Shown in pieces: positions 25,573 through 34,800 of a DNA stretch of 64,000 nucleotides. Numbering within the stretch: position 1 is the stretch's first letter; every line of letters begins with the position of its first letter. This DNA comes from Comamonadaceae bacterium (GTDB lineage: Bacteria; Pseudomonadota; Gammaproteobacteria; Burkholderiales; Burkholderiaceae_C). A program made the position numbers and the translations under genes. The notes beneath the pieces were generated by a model, which saw nothing but the letters and a program-made list of their open reading frames with translations, was not told where the DNA came from and searched no databases. Where the stretch lies: contig CANFLX010000005.1 of NCBI GenBank assembly GCA_947447985.1, forward strand, positions 46,820 to 110,819, written 5' to 3'.

Positions 25573-26241
25573 TTAGGCGGCGCCGCTGGCAATGTGTCGC
25601 AGCGCTTTTTCGAACACTTCGACCGGCTGCCCGCCCGAAATCAAGTGCCTGTCGTTGATGATGATGGCGGGCACAGAATGGATGCCAGCGCCCTGGTAAT
25701 AGCGCTCCACGGCGCGCACATCATCGGCGTACTGGTCGCTCTCCAAAATCGCTCGGGCCTGCGCCACGTCCATGCCTGCCGCCGCCACCACCGCCAACAG
25801 AACCTCGTGCGATTCCACACATTCGGCGCGTCCCTGGTAGGCCTCGAGCAGCGCTTTTTTCAGGGCGTACTGGGGGCCATCGGCACCCAGCAGTCCCGCC
25901 CAGTGCAGCAAGCGATGGGCGTCCAAGGTGTTGTACACCCGCCCCCGCCCGCCCGGGTGAAAGCTAAAGCCCACCTCGGCACCGCGCTGGCGGATCATGG
26001 CGCGGATTTGCTCTTGCTGCTCGGGTGTGGAGCCGTATTTTTCGGTAAGGTGCTCACCGATGTCTTGCCCGCCTGCAGGCATATGGGGGTTGAGCTCGAA
26101 AGGCTGAAAGTGCAGCTCCGCGGTCACATCGGGGGCCAGGCGTTGCAGCGCGCCTTCCAAGGCGCCCAAACCTACCGCGCACCAGGGGCAGGCGATGTCC
26201 GAGACGAAGTCAATTTTGAGGGTGGTGGTCATAGGGTTCAA
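25573..26241 (-). CDS. DsbA-family oxidoreductase (FrnE-like)
   Basis: IDFVSDIACPWCAVGLGALEGAL, AGIHSVPAIIINDRHLISGGQP. Confidence 0.88.
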   Translation of the reverse strand: MNPMTTTLKIDFVSDIACPWCAVGLGALEGALQRLAPDVTAELHFQPFELNPHMPAGGQDIGEHLTEKYGSTPEQQEQIRAMIRQRGAEVGFSFHPGGRGRVYNTLDAHRLLHWAGLLGADGPQYALKKALLEAYQGRAECVESHEVLLAVVAAAGMDVAQARAILESDQYADDVRAVERYYQGAGIHSVPAIIINDRHLISGGQPVEVFEKALRHIASGAA

Positions 26242-26254
26242 TCCGCTGGGGCGT

Positions 26255-26701
26255 TTACTTCAAACCCGCCAGGCCAGCCACGGCCAAGGCGTATCCCTGA
26301 ACGCCAAAACCTGCCATGACTGCTTTGGCCGCAGGGGAGATAAAGGAATGGTGGCGGAAGGGTTCACGCGCATGCACATTGCTGATGTGCAGCTCGATCA
26401 AGGTCACGCCCGTGCCTTTGATGGCGTCGTGCAGTGCGACGCTGGTGTGGGTGTAGGCGCCGGCATTCAGAATCACGCCCGCCAGTTGCCCCGCAGCCTG
26501 CAGACGGCCTGCCTCGTGCAGCCACTCCACCAATTCACCTTCGTGGTTGCTTTGGCGAAAGTCCAGCGCAAAACCGTGGCTCGCGCAGGCGGCGTCGCAC
26601 AAGGCTTTGACATCGTCCAGCGTGTGGGTGCCGTAGACGGTGGGTTCGCGTGTGCCCAACAGATTGAGATTGGGGCCGTTCAAAATCAAGGCGGTTTTCA
26701 T
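26255..26701 (-). CDS. aroQ: 3-dehydroquinate dehydratase type II
   Basis: [73 protein letters not shown]. Confidence 0.97.
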   Translation of the reverse strand: MKTALILNGPNLNLLGTREPTVYGTHTLDDVKALCDAACASHGFALDFRQSNHEGELVEWLHEAGRLQAAGQLAGVILNAGAYTHTSVALHDAIKGTGVTLIELHISNVHAREPFRHHSFISPAAKAVMAGFGVQGYALAVAGLAGLK

Positions 26702-27804
26702 GGGGTCTCCGGGGCAGAGGCGGCAAGAGGAGCAAGTGCCGTTTTGACGTCACCGCACTGGGCTCGGTGGCGCAATGCGTGGTCCATCACGACCAATGCC
26801 AGCATGGCTTCCGCAATCGGTGTGGCGCGTATGCCGACACAGGGATCGTGGCGGCCTTTGGTCACCACCTCGGTCGCTTGGCCTTGCACATCGATGGACG
26901 CGCGTGGCGTGAGGATGGAGCTGGTGGGTTTGATGGCTATGCTGACTTCCAGGTCCTGGCCGGTGCTGATGCCGCCCAGCACGCCACCGGCGTTGTTGCT
27001 CAAAAAGCCCTGGGGCGACAGAGAGTCCCCATGGTGGCTGCCGCGCTGCGCCACACTGGCAAAACCGGCGCCGATTTCAACGCCCTTCACTGCGTTGATG
27101 CCCATCATGGCGTAAGCAATGTCCGCATCGAGCTTGTCAAACAAGGGCTGGCCCAAGCCCACGGGCATGTGGGTGGCGCACACGCGAATGCGGGCGCCGC
27201 AGGAGTCACCCGACTTGCGCAGCGCGTCCATGTAGTCTTCCAAGGCCTGGGTGTCGGCCACGGGGGCGAAAAAAGGGTTGTTGGGCACGTGCTGCCAGCC
27301 TTCAAAGCCCACCGCCATCTCACCCACCTGGGTCATGCAGCCGTGAAACTCGGTGCCAAACTGCGCTTTCAGCCATTTCTTGGCCACGGCGCCGGCTGCC
27401 ACCATGGGCGCCGTCAAGCGCGCCGAAGAACGCCCGCCCCCCCTCGGGTCGCGGATACCGTATTTTTGGAAGTAGCTGTAGTCGGCGTGACCTGGCCGGA
27501 AGGTTTCCAGGATATTGCCGTAATCTTTGCTGCGCTGGTCGGTGTTTTGAATCAGCAGCGCAATCGGTGTGCCCGTGGTTTTGCCCTGGTAGACGCCGCT
27601 CAGAATTTGCACCGCGTCGGGTTCGTTGCGCTGGGTGACAAAACGGCTGGTGCCGGGGCGGCGACGGTCCAGGTCGTGTTGGATGTCGGCCTCGGACAAG
27701 TCCATGCCCGGGGGGCAGCCGTCAATCACACAGCCAATGGCCGGGCCGTGGGATTCACCAAAGTTGGTGACTGCGAATAAGGTGCCGAAGGTATTGCCGC
27801 TCAT
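26698..27804 (-). CDS. aroC: Chorismate synthase
   Basis: [62 protein letters not shown]. Confidence 0.97.
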   Translation of the reverse strand: MSGNTFGTLFAVTNFGESHGPAIGCVIDGCPPGMDLSEADIQHDLDRRRPGTSRFVTQRNEPDAVQILSGVYQGKTTGTPIALLIQNTDQRSKDYGNILETFRPGHADYSYFQKYGIRDPRGGGRSSARLTAPMVAAGAVAKKWLKAQFGTEFHGCMTQVGEMAVGFEGWQHVPNNPFFAPVADTQALEDYMDALRKSGDSCGARIRVCATHMPVGLGQPLFDKLDADIAYAMMGINAVKGVEIGAGFASVAQRGSHHGDSLSPQGFLSNNAGGVLGGISTGQDLEVSIAIKPTSSILTPRASIDVQGQATEVVTKGRHDPCVGIRATPIAEAMLALVVMDHALRHRAQCGDVKTALAPLAASAPETP

Positions 27805-27846
27805 GGGCACATTATCCCTGAGGGCCAAGCCGCCCCTGCGCGGCCT

Positions 27847-28305
27847 TTAGGCAGGTTTGTCGCCTTCTTCCTGGCCTGGCCAGTCCCGGATGTAGGCCTT
27901 GAGCATTTTGTTTTCAAAATTCTGGCTGTCCACCACCGCCTTGGCCACGTCGTAGAAGCTGATGACGCCCATCAACATCCGCTTGTCCATGACCGGCATG
28001 TAGCGGGCGTGGCGGTCCAGCATCATGCGGCGGACTTCGTCCATTTCGGTCTCCATGGTGCAGGTCAGCGGCGCATCGTCCATGGCCGTGCGAACCAGCA
28101 TGGTGCCCAGCGAGCCGCCGTTTTTGACGACCGCCTGGATCACCTCCCGAAAGGTCAGCATGCCCACCAGATCGCCATGTTCCATCACCACCAGGGAGCC
28201 GATATCACGCTCGGCCATCAAATGTGCGGCCTGGGACAGGGCTTCGTCGGGGTGCGCGGTAAACAGCGTTCCGCCCTTGACACGCAAAATATCGCTGACT
28301 TTCAT
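27847..28305 (-). CDS. CBS-domain-pair protein
   Basis: MKVSDILRVKGGTLFTAHPDEALSQAAHLMAERDIGSLVVME and a second CBS repeat. Confidence 0.87.
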   Translation of the reverse strand: MKVSDILRVKGGTLFTAHPDEALSQAAHLMAERDIGSLVVMEHGDLVGMLTFREVIQAVVKNGGSLGTMLVRTAMDDAPLTCTMETEMDEVRRMMLDRHARYMPVMDKRMLMGVISFYDVAKAVVDSQNFENKMLKAYIRDWPGQEEGDKPA

Positions 28306-28414
28306 GGTGTTTCCTCTCGACGGCTGGGAGGCGCACAGCGCCGGTAACAATCTGCGCTTGAATATAGCCCACAATGGCTCACGCTTAACACCACAATGCA
28401 CGGAGAAATTGCCC

Positions 28415-29710
28415 ATGACCGGCTACGCTGACCCCGGATTTGACACCCTGGCCTTGCATGCAGGCGCCAGTCCTGACGCCACGGGCGCGCGGGCGGTGCC
28501 TATCCACCTGACCACGTCTTTCGTCTTTGAGTCCAGCGACCAGGCTGCATCGCTGTTCAATCTGGAGCGCGCTGGCCACGTCTACAGCCGCATCAGCAAC
28601 CCCACCAACGCGGTGCTGGAGCAGCGCGTATCGGCGCTGGAAGGCGGCATAGGCGCCATCACCACGGCCAGCGGTCAAGCAGCGTTGCACCTTTCCATCT
28701 GCACACTGATGGGGGCGGGCTCGCACGTCGTGGCGTCCACCGCTTTGTATGGCGGCTCGCACAATTTGCTTCACTACACGCTCAAGCGCTTTGGCATTGA
28801 AACGACTTTCGTCAATCCCAATGACCTTGACGCATGGCGTGCGGCCGTACGGCCCAATACCAAGCTCTTTTTTGGCGAAACCGTGGGCAACCCGGGCCTG
28901 GATGTGCTCGACATTGCCTCGGTCAGCGCCATCGCCCATGAGCACGCAGTCCCACTGCTGGTGGACTCGACCTTGACCTCGCCCTGGCTCATAAAGCCCT
29001 TCGACCATGGCGCCGACCTGGTCTACCACTCGGCCACCAAATTTTTGTCGGGACACGGCACGGTGGTGGGCGGCGTGGTGGTGGATTCGGGCGCGTTTGA
29101 CTGGGAAAAATCGGGCAAATTCGCGGAGCTGAGCCAGGTGTATGCGGGCTTTCACAACATGGTGTTCAGCGAAGAAAGCACCGTGGGCGCCTTCTTGCTG
29201 CGGGCTCGGCGTGAGGGGCTGCGCGACTTTGGCGCCTGCATGAGCCCGCACACCGCCTGGCTGATTTTGCAAGGCATTGAAACACTGCCTTTGCGCATGG
29301 CGCGCCACATGGGCAATACCGAGAAAGTGGTGGAATTCCTGGCCAGTCACCCGCTGGTGGAGCGCGTGGGCCACCCGATGCTGGAGAGCCACCCCAGCCA
29401 TGCGCTTGCGCAAAAGCTGCTGCCGCGCGGTGCGGGCTCGGTGTTCAGTTTTGACATCAAAGGCACACGCGCCCAAGGCCAAAAGTTCATCGAGGCGCTC
29501 AAAATATTCAGCCACTTGGCCAATGTGGGCGACTGCCGCAGCCTGGTGATTCACCCGGCCAGCACCACCCATTTCCGCATGGACGACGCGGCGCTCAAGG
29601 GCGCTGGCATTGGTCCTGGCACGATCCGCCTGTCGATTGGCCTGGAAGACCCGGACGACCTGGTGGACGACCTCAAACGCGCGCTCAAGGTGGCAGAAAA
29701 AGCGGCCTAA
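28415..29710 (+). CDS. metY: O-acetyl/O-succinylhomoserine sulfhydrylase (PLP-dependent Cys/Met metabolism family)
   Basis: GFDTLALHAGASPDATGARAVPIHLTTSFVF, YSRISNPTNAVLEQRVSALEGG, PLP Lys in YHSATKFLSGHGTVVGG. Start trimmed to MTGYADPG. metY versus metZ not certain. Confidence 0.88.
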   Translation: MTGYADPGFDTLALHAGASPDATGARAVPIHLTTSFVFESSDQAASLFNLERAGHVYSRISNPTNAVLEQRVSALEGGIGAITTASGQAALHLSICTLMGAGSHVVASTALYGGSHNLLHYTLKRFGIETTFVNPNDLDAWRAAVRPNTKLFFGETVGNPGLDVLDIASVSAIAHEHAVPLLVDSTLTSPWLIKPFDHGADLVYHSATKFLSGHGTVVGGVVVDSGAFDWEKSGKFAELSQVYAGFHNMVFSEESTVGAFLLRARREGLRDFGACMSPHTAWLILQGIETLPLRMARHMGNTEKVVEFLASHPLVERVGHPMLESHPSHALAQKLLPRGAGSVFSFDIKGTRAQGQKFIEALKIFSHLANVGDCRSLVIHPASTTHFRMDDAALKGAGIGPGTIRLSIGLEDPDDLVDDLKRALKVAEKAA

Positions 29711-29763
29711 GCGGCCCGCTTCTCCTTCACCGCGCCGCTTCTCCACCACCGCCCCCCATCACC

Positions 29764-30903
29764 TCACGTCGTGCGCAGGGTGGCGACATAGTCGCCGATG
29801 GCCAGCGAACTGGTCAAACCTGGCGACTCGATGCCAAACAGGTTGACCAAGCCCGCCACACCGTGGTCCAGCGGCCCCTGAATGCAGAAGTCGGCCGAAG
29901 GCGCGCCGGGACCGCTGATTTTGGGCCGTATGCCTGCGTAGGCTGGCAGCAGTGCCCCGTCGGGCAGCGCCGGCCAATACTGGCGCACGGCAGCGTAAAA
30001 GGCATTGGCGCGGTGCGGGTCCACCTCCAGATCGTCCGCGCGGTCCACCCATTGCACATCCGGTCCGAACTTGGCTTGACCACCCAGGTCGAGCGTGAGG
30101 TGCACGCCCAGCCCTGCGGCTTCGGGCACCGGATAGACCAGATGGCGAAACGGTGCCGCACCCGCCAAGGCGAAATAACTGCCTTTGGCATAAAACGGCG
30201 CCGGCACCCTTCGCGAATCCAAGCCTGTGAAGTGCTTTGCCAACGCGGACGCGGCCAGTCCCGCCGCGTTGACCACCGTTTTTGCCGCCAAACAGCTGCC
30301 ATCCGATGTGCGCACCCGATGGCGCACGCCTGGCGCCCCACCCAGCGCGACCTCCTGCACAGCGGTGTGCAGCACCAATTGACCACCCGCGCGCTCCACA
30401 TCGCCTAACAAGGACAGCATCAAAGCATGGCTGTCCACAATGCCGGTGCTGGGCGACAGGAGCGCGCCATGGCATTGCAGCGCGGGCTCCAGGCTTTGCG
30501 CCTCGCTGTGGTTCAACCATCGCAAATCATCGACGCCATTGGCCAAGGCCTTGGCCTGGGTGGCACGCAGGGCGTCGAGCTGAGCAGGCGTCGTTGCGAC
30601 GATCAGCTTGCCGCAGCGCTTGTGGGCTATGCCGCGTTCGGTGCAATAGGCATACAGCATGTCACGCCCCTGCACACACAAACGCGCTTTGAGCGACCCT
30701 GCCGGGTAGTAAATGCCCGCGTGGATCACCTCGCTATTGCGGGCGCTCACACCAGTGCCAATGGCATCAGCCGACTCCAGCAGCCACACCTCCTGCCCCC
30801 GCAATGCCAAACTGCGGGCCACCGCCAAGCCCACCACGCCAGCACCAATGACCACCGTGTCCACGGGCTCTGGGGGGCTGACGGTGGCAAGGTTGTGCGG
30901 CAT
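29764..30903 (-). CDS. FAD-dependent oxidoreductase (LhgO/DAO-like)
   Basis: [56 protein letters not shown]. Confidence 0.85.
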   Translation of the reverse strand: MPHNLATVSPPEPVDTVVIGAGVVGLAVARSLALRGQEVWLLESADAIGTGVSARNSEVIHAGIYYPAGSLKARLCVQGRDMLYAYCTERGIAHKRCGKLIVATTPAQLDALRATQAKALANGVDDLRWLNHSEAQSLEPALQCHGALLSPSTGIVDSHALMLSLLGDVERAGGQLVLHTAVQEVALGGAPGVRHRVRTSDGSCLAAKTVVNAAGLAASALAKHFTGLDSRRVPAPFYAKGSYFALAGAAPFRHLVYPVPEAAGLGVHLTLDLGGQAKFGPDVQWVDRADDLEVDPHRANAFYAAVRQYWPALPDGALLPAYAGIRPKISGPGAPSADFCIQGPLDHGVAGLVNLFGIESPGLTSSLAIGDYVATLRTT

Positions 30904-31019
30904 GTTGCTGGGCTTTCAGGGTGGTGTGGACGGTCAAGTATCGCGCGCCATGGGCTCGGCACTCGGGTTCGGCAATTAGGCACAATGGGCACGTTGCGCT
31001 ATTTCACAAGGACTCCAAG

Positions 31020-31829
31020 GTGCTCATTCCCCTTCCAGACGCTACGTTGTACGCCTACACCGGTGGCAAGGCCTTTGCGCCAGAGCGCCCGACCGTGGTG
31101 TTCATTCACGGCGCGCTCAATGACCACAGTGTTTGGATTCTGCAAAGCCGCTTCTTTGCCAACCACGGCTACAACGTGCTGGCCATCGACCTGCCTGGAC
31201 ACTGCAAAAGCACTGGTAATGCGCCTGAATCCGTGGAGCAAGCCGCACACACCGTATTGGCCGTTCTGGATGCACTCGGCGTGCAAAAGGCGGCGATAGC
31301 AGGCCACAGCCTGGGTTCGCTGATTGCATTGGAAGTCGCTGCCCGATGGCCGCAGCGGGTGAGCCACCTGGCCATGTTGGGGACCGCTTTTCCCATGCGG
31401 GTATCGGCTGCGCTACTGGACGCGGCACAGCACGCCCAGTTCAAAGGCATTGACATGGTCAACACCTTTTCCCACTCCATGCTCGCTCCCCCGCCCTCCA
31501 CGCTGGGGCCGGGCACCTGGCTGCACGGCACCGGCCGCGCGCTGATGCGCCGGGTGTTGGCCAGCAACACGGAGGTGAATGTGTTCTACCGCAGCTTCAA
31601 GGCCTGCGACGCCTACGAAGGCGGCGAGCAGGCCATGGCTGCGGTGCAGTGCCCGACGCTGTTTGTGTTGGGTGACAACGACCAAATGACGCCGCCTAAA
31701 GCGGCCCAAAGCCTGGTGGCCTTGGCCCGCCACGGCATCGTTTGCCGAGTGCCCGCGGGTCATTCATTGATGGAAGAGGCGCCCGAGCCGGTACTCGAGG
31801 CCTTGCGCACCTTCTTGGTCGATGCCTAG
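31020..31829 (+). CDS. Alpha/beta-fold hydrolase (GTG start inferred)
   Basis: VVFIHGALNDHSVW, nucleophile elbow AGHSLGSLIA, C-terminal PAGHSLMEEAPEPV. Confidence 0.85.
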   Translation: MLIPLPDATLYAYTGGKAFAPERPTVVFIHGALNDHSVWILQSRFFANHGYNVLAIDLPGHCKSTGNAPESVEQAAHTVLAVLDALGVQKAAIAGHSLGSLIALEVAARWPQRVSHLAMLGTAFPMRVSAALLDAAQHAQFKGIDMVNTFSHSMLAPPPSTLGPGTWLHGTGRALMRRVLASNTEVNVFYRSFKACDAYEGGEQAMAAVQCPTLFVLGDNDQMTPPKAAQSLVALARHGIVCRVPAGHSLMEEAPEPVLEALRTFLVDA

Positions 31830-34800
31830 CGCTCGGCGCCGGTAATTTCCCGCCAGGAGGTTCGGCGGGAGACTTTGGGGGTGATCAAAATCCCCACATC
31901 GGCTAAGTTGTCGCGGGTGGTACCCGCGTTCGCACCCGCCCCTTGGGCAATTACGTTGGCCCCGCTGAAGCCAACACCGCCAATGGCTCCTATTCCGAAG
32001 TCGATGGAGCTCACCTGGCGCTGGACGCCCCCTGCGTCCGTGAACGTCTCGTCTCGCATGCCGTTGCGATTGATATCAAAATAGCTGGAAGGCAAACTAC
32101 CGCCGCTGTAGGCGTCCATGGCATTCAAATACCCGGCCCCGGTACTGACGCAACTATTGGACGTGGATATTGCGCTGCTGACAACAATGGCAGGCGTTGT
32201 GGACGAGCGGAATGCCGCTGCAGTGAATACTTGCTCTACCGGCGCGATTCCCCCGCCCGCCGGCGTGGCCCAATCCATGTACCACCCCTTTTTATCCTGC
32301 ATTTCAGTGCCGCCGGCCGGACTCGAAAACGCTCGTACCGGCAAGGTTCCACCAGCGGATTTATAGCCCGTATACGTTCCACTGCCTAGCACATCCCGCC
32401 TGACCAAGTTGGTACTGCGATCAGGCGGCGTAGTTTCCTCAATCATCAGGCCATACATGCTTTGCGTAACCGTTGTGTTTGACAAATCGGCGGTGGTCAA
32501 ATCACTGCCCGTACCAAACCACACATACTGTTTAAAGTTAGTAAAGGGGTCGGTGCTGTCGTAGCTATGCTCCGAAATGATGGGTGCAACGATATGCTGC
32601 ACTGCGCCAGCACTGCTGCGGGCCGTGAAAGCCTTTTTTATCCTGGGAGGATAAATGTTGTCAGGATAATATATTTGAGGCAATGGCAACGCGCTGGAGA
32701 GCGCTCGCAGATCGAAACGCCAGACATTACCCAAATAGTCACCCGCATAAGCAAAATATATATAGCCAGCCCTGAGCATCACGCCGGGAGTTGCCATTCC
32801 ATTGGGCTTTCCGGTTTCCCGATAGGGTGAGACGCAATTATCTTCAGCGGTATCCCCAGCGCAAGTGATGTATTTGGCCATCAAAACACCGTCCCGGGCC
32901 CGCACGACATACAAAACGGCTTGCTGACGGGCACTGTTATAGCCGTTACCAAAAATCACCACGTTGGTGCCGTCGGACAAGCGCCCCATAATCGGCTTGC
33001 CGAGCAAATAGCCCATGTGAGGGTCATTGGTAGCATCCATTTCCCAAACACCTCCATTCGTTTTGACGCCAACGGTGCTTGCGTCATAGGGTTTAACAGG
33101 CAAGCCGAACAATCCCTTGCCACCTCGCCCCAGGAATCCGACCAGATAGTTGTATCCACTCGCGTCACCGGGGTCTGGCGTATTGACGTCTGTGATAGCG
33201 AGATTGCCATCCACAAAGAAGCGGTGGGCTGCAATCTTTGTGGTCAGCGAGCCCCACGCGCTCAGCGAGGGCTTGGCCGCGTCAACGGGACTCGCCCGTG
33301 TGGTCAGAACGGAGGTCGGAATAAATGCAAACCGCTCCGTCAAGTCCGTGGCATCAAATGCGTGCACCATACCGTCATTGGCGCCCAGATACACCATGCG
33401 GGTATCCGGAGAGTAAAGTGGCGTTGAATTCACGGTGGTACCCAACACAGTCTGTCGATTGCGATACAAACCGTTGTACTGCATCTCTTTATACCGATCA
33501 CCGCGCAAATAGTCGACCATGTCCTGGTTGGCCAATGCTCCAGGGTAGCCCGTGGGGCCATTGACATTGGCAAAAATAAACTCTTTTAGATCGCCGGATC
33601 GAGGTGATTGAGTTGAATCTCGAAAATATATTTTTCGATTTGCCGCTGAAGGCATTTTTGCACTTGCCGTCTTTTCTGCGCCATAGGTAACCACGTCTGA
33701 CGGAGATGCCTGAGTGACAGTAAATGGTGTTGCGGTTAGCTCACCATAAAGCGTGGCCGGATTGAAAGAGCTTGTATAAAGTTGGGAAGAACTCGTCTGC
33801 TGCTGACTATTTGATACCACCGAGCCCTGGGTTGCACTGGTGTCCAGTACATTTTGAAACATTTTGTAAAACGCGTCTTTGAGTTTTGCGGGGTTGGCCA
33901 CCTGGGTAAAGTTTTCAGGATCCTGGCCGTCCGGTAGTGGCGCTGTTGGCGGCACAGTTCCTATATAGCCACCCCAACGTGCCGCATACCACAATGGGTG
34001 TTGGAGGGTTGGACTGGGGCTGCCGGCAGCAGCAACGCCGAAAACCATGGTGCTGCTCGCACCCTTGGCGCCACCGTCTTTATTCGGCAGTACCTTGCAG
34101 CGATCCTCGCTTGCATGGTTGCCAGGAATATCCGGATCGCAGGCGCCTGCCCAATATTTGGTAAAGCCTTCCGGGGAAGGAACGTTCAAAAAGTAGCTTA
34201 CATTTTTTTTTGTATTGTCTTTTGCTGGATCAATATAACGGTCTTGAACCACCAGATAAATACCGTCATGTCCATCGGTGCCATTAATAATATACCCTAA
34301 GTTTTGACCAATATACCGCCCCTGCGCATCATTGGCACTGTCCGTTACCATGACAGAAACCGAATCGCTACCGGCGCTAATCTCATAGTAGCCAACCGCA
34401 TCCATCTCAAAATCGCCACCTGATGATTGCGCTTCAAAATTCACGTAAAATTTCAAACTGTATGCACCTGGGGTTGTAATAGCCTCCGTCACATAAATAC
34501 CAACAATCTGATTGGATGCTTGATACTGACCTTTTGCTGCCTTAATGTTATCCACATCGGTCATGTCGATGGATTTTGCAAAGGGCTGTATCGTCATCTT
34601 TCGCCCGTCGGGGAATGGAACCTGAATCGTTGCGTCAGGGCTTGGCAACATCATGACATAGGTATCGGTGACCGGAATGTTTTTACCGTTAACGCTTCGC
34701 AATGGGTTGCTCTTGCCGTAATAAGCCACACCGGCGGCATAAAAACCTCCCTCACTCTCAGGATAATTAGGCGCCAAGCCGCGCACTTTCGACAGCGTAG

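Noticed and set aside
28385-29749. 454-aa ORF on - strand
   Set aside because: Antisense to the metY-like gene; no motifs.
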